Below, one piece after another: positions 34,901 through 47,700 of a DNA stretch of 64,000 bases. The stretch covers positions 1,116,001 to 1,180,000 of the forward strand of contig OW051473.1 in assembly GCA_932521025.1 (NCBI GenBank), in the 5' to 3' direction. A program made the position numbers and the translations under genes. Origin of the DNA: Oscheius onirici (taxonomy: Eukaryota > Nematoda > Chromadorea > Rhabditida > Rhabditidae). Numbering within the stretch: position 1 is the first letter of the stretch; each line of letters starts with the position of its first letter. The notes beneath the pieces are model-generated. The model ran no database searches. It was not told the DNA's origin and saw only the letters and a program-made list of their open reading frames with translations.

Positions 34901-37212
34901 AGATCGGCGTTCTAGTTGTGATTTGAATCACTTTATCCACAAAACTGTTCAAAAAGTCAGAAGTCGTTTGCCGAATGAAGAACTCCAACTTAAACTCAAA
35001 ACTTTGTTGATGGCAACACAACAAACCAAAATCTGTTTAACGAGTGGTATATCCAGTTTCTCTGTGATTTTAGGCAAAAATATAGACCGCTTCCTTAAGT
35101 TGCAAAGATGTAACCGGTGATCTTCAAATCGGAATGGTACTCGGGCGGGAAAGATGTGTTTAAAGATGGCTTTAGCTGATGCGTCAGTGTCTGGAATTCA
35201 AATGTATCTATTCTTTTGAAGTTTAGCCGTCTCCGTGAGTTTGGGTGGAGCCCAGCAAATTTGAAAAACGTTCGCGCGGACCAGAACCAGCAACGCTCGA
35301 ATGACAAGTGGCGGGCGCAGGCACTGCCTCTCTGGCACTGTTTTGCCGCTCTACTTGTTTAACTGAAAATTGAGTTACGTCTTCTGATGCTCTCCGTAAG
35401 TCTGCTGTTCTCAGTGGAAAGGGTTGACACAAAAAACGTTTCGATCCTTTTGAGAAGCTCCACATACATATATTGCTCCAGCTGCAATATTCTAGTTAAA
35501 ATTTGTACTTTTAATGAAGGTATAGCGAAATGTTATTGAAAAACTAAGATAAATTATTATTAACAAAGCGACCCGCAAAGAGAGAGGTGGTTTGGATTCT
35601 ACAAAAACAGGGCAATACAAAAACGGAGCAATATTATTTTGGGTCAAAGGAAAACCCTAACACCGTCTGATCAAAACTGAGAGTGAGACGTTGTTTGTGG
35701 TTTTCCTTTGACCCAAAATAATATTGCTCCGTTTTTGTATTGCCCTGTTTTTGTAGAATCCCAACCACCTCTCTTTGCGGGTCGCTTTTTTTTTAATAAT
35801 AATTGTCCCCTTTTTGCTAAATATTCGAAGCATATTTTCTGTCGCTCACTACTAACAAAAAACGCCGAATTTAGAACACTAGTGGGCGCGCTGAAGGTGT
35901 CCAAAAAATTCAGCGCTTTTGGACACCAGTGCGCGTCGCATGGTGGTCAAAAAAGCTGAAAGTCCGGAAAATCCCATCTGAGGAGACCTATTCAGAGTTA
36001 TCCAATCGGATTTTTCCAGATTATCCAGATTTTTAAAAAACGTCAGTACGATTTGAACTGCCTGAAATTCAAACTCAAACTGCTTTTTAATAAGCTTTCA
36101 ATTAATAATAAAATTATCAAAGCAAACATACTTGCGGTTCTTCGTGTTTTGCAGTGATCAGTACTTCATAATACATGTTGAGATGTATCACAGAATCGGT
36201 GAAAATGTCGGCAACTGAAAATGAATTATTTAGTGCCCCTTCAATGGTTACCTCGTAACCAATCATCTGAGCTGATCAAAACGCTGTAGTCGAAAAAGGA
36301 TTGAATTGCATAAGGATTGCCCCTCGTGCAACGAAAAGAAGTTCCAGAAAATATTGTTGATTCAAAAACGGTGTCCCATTCATTGCTTTCAACCTGCGTT
36401 TCAAGCGTTAAACGTTTAATGGCTCCAAACCAGCTCAATTTCAACTCCGTTAGGAAAGTGATAACAATTAAATGAGCCATCAAATAAAACAAGCACGCTC
36501 TAAATGTATTAAGTATTATAAAACAATAGTTGAACCTTCGTTTGATTATAAACCTTTTTAGAACATAGAAAATAGATTAATTCCGAGTTGTCGGTACAAG
36601 GATTTGCTTGTCTTCTGTATATAAAATGTTAAAAACTGAGAATATTTACTTACTTTACGAGTAAGAGTTCTCCACTTGGCCAACAATCATGCTGGGAAGA
36701 ATTTTGCATCGTTTCGAAAGCGGTGAGAAGTCAGCCACCAGTTGCTGATGCCGCTGAAAACAAGAAATGATAAGAGCAGGCAGTTGTCGGGTCACAGATA
36801 AAACTTCCAGCAGGTTGCAGAACAAACAAACTGATAGCGAGCTGTTTTTGAAGCGATAAGGATCGAATTATATCATCTATGAAATAAACTGTTTCAATTT
36901 TTATTTGACGGAATCGAGAGGTATCATGTAGAAACGGTGGTTTCTTGGAATCTTTCGCCGCTTTCAGGTCTCGACCGCTGCCCAGCTTCTTCTCGTTCAG
37001 CAGGTGACATCCTGACCGAGTCGTAAGACATCTTCTTGATTGGAGTTGTCTTCTTGTTCGGTTAGAACGCTGCTTGACTTGATGGAATCCCAGTAGAGAC
37101 GAGCATCGCTGGTGGAGTCCTGAGTGTTGACTTGACAATCCCGCTGTGTCGCAGTTCTGGGATTGGAATCCTCTTCTCTCCATAGTAGATTCTGGCGTTG
37201 GTAAAATCACTG
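31982..37212 (-). CDS. Large protein with C-terminal protein kinase domain
   Basis: Read on minus, the kinase part has HHKGEGNQADVHLVR (glycine loop), VPVIFKKF (beta-3 Lys), EMRTLM (helix C Glu), a hinge with MEHCEGGSLD, IVHRDIKPA (catalytic loop), LKLSDMSLSQ where DFG is expected, GTPGYNAWEV near the APE site, FSMGRSLW and RPTIDVLYEEF, ending at TGA 31982-31984. The Gly of DFG is replaced. Upstream exons out to about 36753 encode a long mostly helical region, for example EESKYVRVEHSTIAAAYVF, TTSDFLNSFVDKVIQI, LPIIFRPKLALDRRCFY and KRCKILPSMIVGQVENSYS, that I cannot match to a family. Exons at 36730-37212 (RIPIPELRHSGIVKSTLRTP in one frame) may be its start. Kinases with long N-terminal regions include MAP3Ks, but that is only an analogy. 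Splitting into two genes is possible. Confidence 0.55.
35553..35803. repeat. Palindromic MITE-like element, ~104-bp arms
   Basis: 35553-35656 and 35699-35803 are nearly perfect reverse complements with a 42-nt spacer. The arms include gcgacccgcaaagagagagg and its complement cctctctttgcgggtcgc. The outer ends are AT-rich (attattatta...). It lies within the span of the kinase gene, presumably in an intron. The single-stranded form would make a very stable hairpin. The internal ORFs are artefacts of the palindrome. Confidence 0.92.
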
Positions 37213-37507
37213 AGGAAAATCACGCTTGAAAAAGCACTCGCACAGCTTGTGAACTGTTAACGTTAAATTACTGTTTATTTACTATCGAGGTATTTCACCT
37301 GATCGTCGTGATGTTGTGGCTTCTAGGTTTCTGAGGCTACAGAATCCGCACTGAGATGTCATGGCAGAATAGCTTCGTAAGCTACCACCCTCAATTGAAC
37401 TTGCTATCTCTTTCTTTGTGGACTCTCATCTAATCCCCTGATTATCAAAACATTTTGTATTGTTTCTTTCTTTCAACAAAGTAAATAATTTATTAAAGTT
37501 CAATGGC

Positions 37508-39544
37508 TTAAAGTACAATTGCAAAAATTATAGCACAAAGGCAAGACAATCCCTTTCCTGAACTCGTAATAGTGAATGTAGCAAGCGCTCCACCCGTATT
37601 GTTTAGACCTCCATTGTTGAAGGATAGGTCAAACTGATCACTGTAAACATTCGATGTTTGACAGTAGCCGATGCTGAAATTATGATTGTTTAATACAAAT
37701 TCACGAAAAAACCTGTTGTACACAAAAAGTCCACTGGCACTTCTGTATCTCAAGAGAACTGCTGTTCCCGGAGGAGCTCCTCTGGTGACAGTCACCGCAA
37801 TTGTAGAGCTTTTGTCTACAAAAGTTTTGGGTATTTTCAAAAAATATACAAGCTAACCAATAGTGTATCTAACAGTGTTCAACTGCGGCAAATCGGTGAA
37901 AGGGTAATTTCCAGTTGAATATACTCCAACTGCATTTGAAGGAACTTCTCCCGTAACTAAAAACTGTTGTTTTTTGAAAATATTAGCTTACTTTGAAGAG
38001 CTCCAGAAGCAATAGTAAAAGTGCAAGAACCGTTCTTCACCAAAAAGGTGTTCAACAGGCCTGGAATGACCGGTGGATTGGCAGCGATATTATCCGCTTT
38101 CCTGAATCAAAAATAAGACATTTCATAGAGGTCGCTACCTCCATGTGGCTAGAGTGGAGTTGTCGGTGAAAAGATCTCCAGCATGCCATTCCAGGTAGCT
38201 CTGGTCGTTGTTCTCATAGTTCTTAAGCAGGTTTTCAAATTACAAACACTTCAAAAAGCTTAATGAGCCACTTCTTTTAAACATTTTCAGCGACTTGACT
38301 CGGAACGGAGAACAATGTTAAAGAACAGAAAAATACTCTTTTTTTACTCACTGAGAACAGAGCAGAAGTCAGGTAGTAGTGTATATTGCTGCCATATGGA
38401 TCATACGGATAGTAAAGGATAGTGGCAACACCTTTGTTGCAACAAGACTGCAATTATATATTTTATTAATAATGTATGGACTTACCTGAGAAGCAGTGAA
38501 GGTCTGAGCAACATCAGAAGTAGCATATTTTAGCGAAACTTGATAGTCCTGTATGTCAACGTAGGGCTTTATTAAAGCAATGCCGTAGTTTCCGTAATAA
38601 CCAGAAACTACGGTTACTGTCGTCTGATTTGCATCTCCGTTATTGCCCCAATAAAAATATGGCTTTTGCTGGAAACGGTACAGTCTAATTTTCTATCTTT
38701 TCTAGGAAAAAGTTGTGTATCACTCACGATCCAAGATACTTTCCATTGATTCCTGTTCCGTCGAAAATGAAGGTGTACATCATATAGTTGAAATTATAAC
38801 CGTTCAAATACGGCTGGGAAGTAGCAAACAGAGCAATTGAAGAGGAAGAAACGACAGTTACTGCGGTTCGGTAAATGTCTTCGGAGAGAAGTAGTGCTCC
38901 ACGATCACCGCTTTCGATTCTGACAGTTTTATGACTGTCGTATGGAACTTAAAAACAATTTAGGTGCAAAAACATTTGATACTTACTGGGTACGTAAGAC
39001 CAGTAAAATGTCAAATTTCCGCCAACTGAACCGAGTGCTTTAAAAGATATGTGAAGTTCGACTGGCGTAACGACACTCGAAGTATAAGTGTTGTAATCGT
39101 ATCTAAATTTTCTCATCAAGCAAGGTGTTTTTACTAATTTGAGAATTTTTCTGTTGTTCTCTACTGGCAAAACAAACATGTTCTCTCAGGAAGTACGCCA
39201 GATAACTATCTCAAAAAGGCAAAATAAGACCTACACATAATCCAGACCGGATTCGTCAGTAAATTGAAGAAAATCATTGTCATTCGGTCGAACACCGAAA
39301 CCAAGATCTAGTTTGATGAAATAGCCAGCCTTTGGTAGAATTTTCCATGAACACGAGAAGCCCGGACGGTAGCTGGGGTCAGTCACAGCAGGAGCAGGGA
39401 AAGTTGTTCCATTCAACAAATTGTAGGTTTGTGTATTCGGACAAGGTACTGCAAGAAATGTATGAAAATCTGGCGTCATTTTTACTTACAATAGCTCCAA
39501 GCGAAAGGAAACAATAGCAGAAGAAACCAGGCAGAGGAAGGCAT
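37508..39544 (-). CDS. CUB-like domain secreted protein, GPI-anchor-type tail
   Basis: Starts MPSSAWFLLLLLFPFAWSY, a signal peptide. A short intron follows, then the first domain with CPNTQTYNLLNGTTFPAP, YRPGFSCSWKI, GYFIKLDLGFGVRPND and FLQFTDESGL, characteristic of the nematode CUB-like family. Exons down to 37508 repeat this beta-rich, Asn-, Thr- and Tyr-rich style in a second CUB-like half. The C-terminus is Ser/Gly then hydrophobic (CLCAIIFAIVL), suggesting a GPI signal. There are about nine short introns. In C. elegans many CUB-like genes (for example dod-17 and neighbours) are intestinal and induced by pathogens. That role here is inferred from the family. Confidence 0.8.
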
Positions 39545-40003
39545 GCTTCTAGGAGCGCTAGTGCAGGAAATGATACGTCAAGAGTGAGGGGGAAGTGACG
39601 TCGCTCTTATCTTGAGCAATAAAGTTTAGAAAGTGGAGTAAAAAACGCAGAAATGAATCATTTTGACCGTAAAATGAAGGCACTTTTAGATTTTGAACTA
39701 AGCTGCAATGCTGTGCAATTGTTCGAAACGATTTTTTTAAAGCAAGAATATAGTGTTTTTACGGTTATGAATTCGGAAAGAGCATCGGAATAGCTACAAA
39801 ATGAGGGTATATTTTTATTTTTACAATTTTTGAATTAAAAGTTTGCAATTTACGTGACAGTACTGAAATTCATATTGCATTCTTCCTTTCATTTGAATAC
39901 TTGTCGTTAATGACATTGAAAACGTAATGCAGTAAATTTTACTACTCTTCAATGCACACTGTTTAATATCTATCCGTCGTGTCGAGACGAAATATTTACA
40001 ATT

Positions 40004-42047
40004 TTAATTGGAGCGGTCAACAGAAATCGGCTGTCTAGCTTTTTCCTTATTAGCGACTGCTCCAAAAACGTGAGGGCAAAAAGGAGCAAGGTGGAGAAAT
40101 CGGCCACTTCCTGCAACAACCGACAGCTTGTTGTTTTGCCAGACAATCTGAAAGCATTGTTTATCGCAAGAAAAAAAAAGAAAAAATTACCTTTCCCTTA
40201 CAGATGGTTGTTTCTGCCACTCCAGTAACCTTCATATTCTCAAAAATGTTAAAATCACAAGCTTGATGATGGTTCTTTGCAGAAATAACTTTCTCTCCCT
40301 TCGGATTCCAGATTACGATATCAGCATCACTTCCTGGCGCAATGCGTCCTTTTTGCGGGTAACAGTTGAACAACTTTGCTGCCACCGAACTGAAAATAAC
40401 TAGTTGAGATGTTGTGGAAAAACAACCTTGTAACAGCAACAAATCTCATAGGATCCAGTTTTCCGGTAGCGACTCCTTTTTCCCAGACCACGGACATTCT
40501 GTCTTCTAGACCATTGAGTCCGCTGGGAATCCTTGTGAAATCGTCTTTTCCAAGCAGTTTTTGATGGCAATTGAACGTGCAATTGTCAGTGCCCGTGAGA
40601 TGAAGCTGTCCGCTAAGACAAAATGATCTGTTTCTAGCTTTCTTACCAAGCGAGGAGGTCCATTAGGCTTGAAGGTGTTGTAGGATCTTTGCTCAACGCA
40701 GGACCCATAACATAGCGAGCAGCGTGCAACCAGTCTTTGTCATAATAATGGGTACCGTCTGTCCCTAGACAAGCAGCGATTGGCTCTCCGAAGACGACAG
40801 CTCCTGTAATAAACAACCTAGAGAAACCTTAGAATTAACATGTAAACAATGCTGAAAAAAACTAACCTTTCTGTCGGTGAAAGGCAATGGCTTTGGCAGC
40901 ACCTTTTGACATCACGTGAACCACGTAAAGGGGACAATTAGCTTGAACTGCCAAAACACAAGCTCTGTTGGTCGCTTCAGCTTCCAGCTAAAAACTTTCG
41001 TATAGTCTCAAAATAGATTTTCTACCTCCTCTGGTCGAGCCTGAGCGTGTCCCTCTGGACCTGTAACTCCTGCTGCCAACAACTCTTTACTTTTTGCAAC
41101 AATAAGTGGCCCATTTTCTGCATGAACTCTGGCCAGGGCTCCGACTTTGACACATTGCTGCATACCTTCGTAGAATTCGTCGTCTCGAACCATAAAAAGA
41201 CCAGCATAAGCCATGTAAAACTTGAACGAGTTGATTCCTGAAAGTTATTAATAGTTCCGTGGGCATTGTCCTTTGGAAAATTTTGTTTGCAACTGAGCAC
41301 TAACTCATCATGATGGCTCAAATTTAAAGTGTATTAGTGCGTTTTCCCAGCATGACTCCCTTACTTGAAAACTGAAAAATCACTTCAGGTTCACCTAAAA
41401 ACTACCATTGTAATGTTTCGCCTTGCAAACCCCAGCGTAATTGCTGCTTAAAACTGCTGAGCAAGTTTCTATCATTTTCACTCTTGAAATTTTTCTTTAA
41501 ACTTCATGTCTTAAAACAAGAAGTCTTACCGAATTCCGGTTGTGTGAGTACTTCCATTTGTTGCTTAACCTCCTCATTCCAAGAAGTGATTGCCACAGTG
41601 AGTGCGTAGTCACAGCAGACCTTTGGATCAGCCCACTCTCTCCACTGTTTGTAGGCGTTAATGGGAAGAGTCGACTTTGTTGGAATCACAAAGTCGATTA
41701 TCTGAGCATTTCAGCAGTAGAACACAGAAAACTTACCATTGTAGTTCCTCCTGAAAGAGCTGCAGCAGTTCCAGTGTAAAAATCATCCACAGCAGTGACT
41801 CCCATGTAAGAAAGCTGCAGATGAGTGTGAGGATCAATTCCTCCCGGAATAACTAAACGATCCTTGACGGCGAGTACAGTTGCTCCTTCTGGTATTGGAA
41901 GGTTTTCACCTACTGCTCTGAAAAGTCATGGAAATCTATATTTTAAAGCCAAACGCACATGATTTTCCCGTCAGCAACTAAAACATCCGCTGCGAACATT
42001 TGGTCGTCATTAACTACCGTTCCTCCCTTTATCAGAATAACGGACAT
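40004..42047 (-). CDS. dhp: Dihydropyrimidinase
   Basis: Cytosolic cyclic-amidohydrolase that opens dihydrouracil and dihydrothymine in pyrimidine breakdown. It starts [20 protein letters not shown] at 42047. Active-site signatures are visible: [13 protein letters not shown] (zinc-binding HxH), [12 protein letters not shown] (the Lys that is carbamylated to bridge the metals), RVHAENG, a [15 protein letters not shown] exon, [13 protein letters not shown] with the substrate-side DNCTFN, and [11 protein letters not shown]. The last exon ends in QPISVDRSN with TAA at 40004-40006. About ten exons are all consistent in frame. C. elegans has two such genes, dhp-1 and dhp-2; I cannot tell which is orthologous. 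Confidence 0.9.
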
Positions 42048-42373
42048 GTTCTGGAATTGATCATTTTTTAGTAGAGAGAAAGGCCAAAAGGACAAAGACA
42101 TAAAACTGATCAACCAACAACAAGTAGCCGATTGAAGTGAGAATTAGAAGATCGGACAGCTGTTGTTTTTTGGTCCACATGGGAGATTGAAAGTGGAAAG
42201 GGTAAACATCTTCAATACAACAAGTTGGAAGACGAGAAATCATGTAATCACAAAGGGATGTATACTTTTTAAATGTTGATACAAACACTGGGTTTTTCAA
42301 GATATTTATAAATTTGTAAAATCCAACTGTTGAAAAGTGGCCTTCTCCAGAAGAAAAGCGGCCTTCTGAAGGC

Positions 42374-42660
42374 TCATTCGATGTTCTCCGTCAACTGATC
42401 TCGAAGTTTGAATCTCATCAACACATGTTTTTGGTCACAGCAAAAGTAAAGAAAAAGTCCAACCTGAAAAACGAAAATTTCAGCCACATCAAATCGCAAA
42501 ATTTCGCTAGTTTCGGTCTTAGTTTGCGAGTCATTTTTCCAGTACTCACTGGCACTAATGAAGCAATGTGAATAGAAAAGTCCGCAAAATTCTCGAACCA
42601 CTGGAAACCGATTCCAATGTTTCAGTCAGTTCAAATAGTACATATTTCAGTCATGAGATT
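42374..42660 (-). CDS. Possible small membrane protein, incomplete model
   Basis: Two exons joined across a gtgagt...ttttcag intron read WFENFADFSIHIASLVP and VGLFLYFCCDQKHVLMRF, ending DQLTENIE with TGA at 42374-42376. The frame holds one hydrophobic segment (IASLVPVGLFLYFCC). I could not find a convincing first exon, although two ATGs lie at about 42655-42695. It is squeezed between dihydropyrimidinase and the srh-like receptor. No family recognised. Confidence 0.3.
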
Positions 42661-42835
42661 TTAGTAAGAACTTGTTTTCAGCTTCCAACGCTAGACATGG
42701 CTACTTTCAAAGTATTCTATAACGTCACAATGTGCTCGACGTACAGTAGGTAGAGCAGGTTTCACCTGCTGCATTAACATTTTTCTCCACTCTCGACCAC
42801 TTTTCATTTATTACTAATGAACAGTCTTCTGAACA

Positions 42836-44352
42836 ATGAGCTGGTTGACATACTTTGATCCAGAGCCGCAATGGTATATATTATCTACACGTGTTAGTGC
42901 TGTTATTTCCACAGTGACATACATATCCGGAATGTTTTGTCTTTTGCGTGTAAAGTCTCCAGAAATGCGAAACTTTTACAAATCGCTGTTAGCAACAAAT
43001 TTAACCATGTACTTTTCTAAATTTGCCATTCAAACTTTTACAGAAGTTATCTGACAAGTTTTATATTGGCCACGGGGACGTTGCCCGTTCTAGCGTTTCC
43101 ATTAATTGGCGGATATCCTATTGGCTTTTTAAGATACACGCCTTTATCCACAATGGGACAGATTATACTTCAAGTTAATCTTTTTAGTAGTAAGAACGGT
43201 AGCAACGGCTGAACACATACTTGCAGCTCTCGGTTTCATCATACTCCTGTCATTCTGTTATCGACATCACGTTGTTATGCCTTTTACAAACTGGTTCAAC
43301 TATTTCTTTGGAACTATATTTCTTCTCTTGTACTTAATTATCCCGCCAATTTTTCTTATATGTCTGGCGGAAGCATACAACTTTGCTGCGCTGAAAGAAT
43401 CACCATGCAAGGTACCAACCAAAGATTTAACATACCCGAATGTTAAAGTAAGGGTTGAGATGTGTTTCCCGTAGGAACCAGGCTGGTGTGCAGCGTCTCA
43501 CAAAGTTGGCAATGAATATATAAAAATATGTCAAAATTGCTCACAGGGGTTTGTAGCTCTAGCTTCGCTTAAACGGAGCCAGTCTATTCGTCGAGGCGGA
43601 TTCGAATTTGCGAACCAAATGGGGCACCGGCTCGCAATAAATTTAGTGCGAGATGTCGATACATGGTAATTCCAATGAGTCATTTGGGTGTATTCCTACT
43701 TTTCCACATACTAATCTAAGTTTTTTTGTATTTAGGATTTTCCTACTCGATGTAGTCAGATTCCAAATTTTTGGGATAATTCTGTCGTTATCTTATCTTG
43801 GTCATCTGAAGACTACAGTTTTTTAATCATAATACTGTACATTATCTTTATAATTATTTTTGGTGCCATATGTGCAGGAACGTGTGTTTTTCGTCTTATA
43901 TTTCTTATGGAAAAACACATCTTTTCGCAATCCACAAGGCGTATGCATCGTAGGCTTGTGAAATGTTTACTTTTTCAGGCTTGTTTAAACTGGATACAAA
44001 TAAGAAAAACTTTTTTCAGACACTTACACAATACGCGACGTTTATAATACCACTTATGTTGCTTATGTGGTGCGCGTACAATACAGCTCCGTATCCAGGT
44101 ACAGTGAAAAATCTATTACAGGTACTGGTTTTGCAAACCAAATATTGTGCTCGCAAACATCTCGTTCCTGGTAATGTCTTTAGCGGATGCTGTTGCGGTG
44201 ACTACTATGATGTTCCTGCACAAAGACTATAGGAGTGCCATTGCAAAACTTTTTAGTGAGTGAAACATTAAGAGATACAGATCTTTGTTATAGAGAAGAA
44301 AAAGCTCACTGCTTCAAGCAATGCCAGTCATGTTAAAGTTTATCACAAATAA
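42836..44352 (+). CDS. Serpentine chemoreceptor, srh-like
   Basis: Str-superfamily 7TM receptor. Exon 1 (42836 onward) has STRVSAVISTVTYISGMFCL and RNFYKSLLATNLT. Exon 2 has PVLAFPLIGGYPIGFLRYTP, the PLxxGYPxGxL signature of Srh proteins. It continues GFIILLSFCYRHHVV, FLLLYLIIPPIFLICLAEAY, a SPCK exon end, then DFPTRCSQIPNFW, FLIIILYIIFIIIFGAIC, RRMHRRLVKCLLFQTLTQYA, IVLANISFLVMSLADA and HKDYRSAIAKLF. It ends in a Lys/Ser tail, TAA 44350-44352. The intron at about 43415-43734 holds an extra tRNA-like or coding-like block. All exons are open. Confidence 0.8.
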
Positions 44353-44709
44353 TTTTTTGTGCATTTCATATATAATTAAACTGGTTTTATAAGTACATTT
44401 CTTGAGGCGAACTATATGGATTATAAAGGTTTCCTTCTTTGTTCCAAATTTAGCATCATGACTAGGTAGCAGTTTTTATGGAAATTTCGGATATATTACT
44501 ATAAATATATTACTACCAAATTTGGTTTAGATATAGCAAGATTCTTGTGTCTGCAGATACATGACTAATATCTTACTTTATGCTGACGAATAGAATACGC
44601 CTACTCCTACGGAACACCTTTGTCGGATGTTTTCGTTTTCTCTTTAAATCGGATTTAACTACCAATGGCTTCCTTCTAGAAAAGCACAGTCATTCAGTCA
44701 GGCGTCGTC

Positions 44710-47700
44710 ATGCGGCTCCTCTTGCTATTTTTATTAGTGGTCTCATGTAATTCTCAAGTCAAAAGAGTATGTTTCTCGTAAAATCATTTTTAAAGGTAGC
44801 AGGTATTGCAAGTCGGTTTAATGTGCGCCCGAGATGATCTTCAACTGGTCCCATGGATTGGCTGGAGACGTGTGGCTGCTGGGGTTGGGGTAGCCTGGGA
44901 CAGAATTGTAAACGATGGGATTTTAAATAACATGGACGTCAAGTAATTGTTCTTTTACAGTGTATGTTAACAAAAACCGTTTAGCATTTCATTTTACTAC
45001 AGTGACTGCATCGAAGCGAAGGCGGTTGGCTCCTTGATTGAAATGGCGCTCAACAATGTGGACATCGTTTTGGGACCTCCTTGTACAGCCTGTTAGTTAA
45101 ACTCTAGACTCCTTCAAAGTTGATTTTTCAGCAGCCGTAGCTGGTGGAAGCGTTGGTAAGAGTTTCAACGTCCCTTTGATAATGTGGGGTCCACAATATT
45201 CCGCTCTCCTCCTCGACAAAGAGACGTATCCGTCCCTCTTTGCCACCTCTTCTGCAGGAATCAAGTGAAAGAAATCTTAAATGATTTTTTAAATAATTTT
45301 AGCGAAGCACGAACTTTGATGAGAATCTTGGACCGATACAACTGGTCCACAATATCCGTCGTCTACTACACTGCTAGAAGTGCACTGATTCCAAGATGCA
45401 ATCTAGTGCTTGATGGCTTAGATGTAAGTTGGTTATAGAACTTAATCGTGTAGCAATTATTGTACCATCTGTTTGGAATCAATATCCAACAATTACAGGG
45501 AACGTAAACATTATTCGTTAATATTAACGAAATAACATTAACGAATTTTCAGCAACTGATAAGTGACCAGAACTCGAACATTTCCGTGGCCTACAGAAAA
45601 CGTTTTCGAACTGATAGCCAGGACGATATGAGAGCCTCAATCAGAGAGCTGACTCAAGTATCAAGAGGTTTCCTCCACGATCTGTTAATTCGCTAACTCG
45701 CATTTCAGTAACGATTAGCTGCTTCGAATCCGACGTGTCTCGACGAAACTGGCTATTGGCCCTGGCTAATGAGAATGTGGATAAAGACGAATTCGTCTGG
45801 ATACAGGTTAGGGAAAAACATATCTGCAAATTTCATTCAGTTTGAAAGTCGCCGAGCCGGCTATCGAAATGTATGGAAAGATACCAGCTTGGTTCCCGAT
45901 GGAAACGATGCTCTTGCGTTACGAGCAGCTAAGAGAGTTTTTGTTTTGGATGGTCAACTTTTGAACTCTACCGAGCAGTTTGTTGCTGATGTCAAAGAAA
46001 AGTTTAAACAACCTCCATTCAATTGCGACAATTGTACTGACATCGATCCGGTAATCTTTAAAATCTTATAAAACATTTGGTGCAGACCTCTTCTCAACTT
46101 GGTGAACTTGCCGATGCGATGCTGCTCTTTGCAAAAGCTTTGAATATTTCAATAGCAGCTGGTAATCCCGACCCCACAGGCACTGAACTTGCTTCGATAA
46201 CAGCTGGAATGAACTTTTCTGGTAACTCGTATGTTTTCATCTCAAAATTGTATCAGGCTTCACCGGAGCTGTCAAAATAAACAAAAACCTCACTCGAAAT
46301 CCAGTGTTTTTGTTTTGGGGCTTTGACAAGAGTGATTCTCCCACAGTGATGCTTCGAATTATTGAAGACTTGACCCTGGACTATTCAATCAACACGGAAA
46401 GTTTTACATCAGTTTGTAAGATAATACAGCTTTAGTTGGAAGTTTTACAACAGGACAGCGTGGTTTTTGCAACCAGGGGTGGAGTAGTTCCACAAAACTT
46501 TCCAGTTTGCGGATATGACTACAGTTTGTGTCCTCCTCCCTTTTTCCAACAATATCTTGGTGCTTTTGTTGGAGGAGCAGCTGGGTTAATCTTTCTAATA
46601 ATCATCATCGTACTCTCCGTATATTTCGTCTTGAGGTAAACGCCATAATTCAGATTAATTAAAAATTTTAGGACTAAAAGATTCGAAGAGGAGAGATTGA
46701 ACCAGCAATGGACTATTCCCTTTGTAACTCTCGAGAAACCTCAGGAATTCAATAGAGGACAGTCTCATCGATCACTCCAAAGTACTGTGACCACCAGTAC
46801 TAAAATGACTATCGACAGCAAGAAGGAAACTGAGCGACATGCCTTCTTCATTCTGGAAAAGGAATCTGTTGTGGCTAGAAAGCATTCAGTTCGCGTGGAT
46901 TTGAGAAGCAGCACTTGCGCTGAACTTCGAAAGGTCGAAAAGAATTGCTTAAATATTATAGAAATTTATTTTAGATGAAGAGTCTCTACCATGACAACCT
47001 GTGCCGTTTTGTCGGTCTTTGTCTGGACGGCCCTCAACTAATGTCTATTTGGAGATTCTGTGCTCGAGGCTCATTGAAAGACGTCATTGCTAGAAGTTCC
47101 ATCCAAATGGACTGGTTCTTCAAGTTCTCGTTGATCAGAGACATTTCTGAGGGTCTTCACTTTCTTCACAATCTCTTCGGAGCTCACGGATGGGTCTCTT
47201 CGGGATCATGTCTAGTGGACGAGAGATGGAGAGTCCAAATAACATATTATGCCTTGGACTTTATAAAACAGAACAACACATTCGAGTTAACAGACATGCT
47301 GTGGGCAGCTCCGGAACATATCAGGGATCCGACAATGCCGGCCACAAAAGAAGGGGACGTTTACAGGTAGTCAAAAACAAGTCTAGGAAACAAGCATTTT
47401 AGTTTTGCCATTGTCTGCTCCGAGATTCTGACCCGCAAGTCTGCCTGGGATTTGGAGAACCAGGATTACGATATCGAGGAACTGGTTTACAAATTAAAGA
47501 AAGGTGGACACAATTGTCCTCGTCCTCTTCTAGACTCTGATGAGGAGCAAAACACGTCCTTGTGTCTGCTAGTTCGCGACTGTTGGGACGAGAGAGCCGA
47601 ACATAGACCCAATCTGGATCAAGTACGTGTGTTAATTTGAGTTCAATGGAGTTTAGATCCGTCGGCTACTTCGTGGCTTGAACCACAATAAGTCTTCAAA

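Noticed and set aside
35671-35959. ORFs on both strands over the palindrome
   Set aside because: They are the two arms of one inverted repeat read in opposite directions.
42061-42300. 79-codon minus-strand ORF upstream of dihydropyrimidinase
   Set aside because: No motif, no splice link to either neighbour; probably 5' flanking sequence.
43556-43632. tRNA-like block in an srh intron with pairing GGTTTGT/GCGAACC ends and a TTCGAAT loop
   Set aside because: The T stem is missing three bases and the D loop is far too long; not a functional tRNA.
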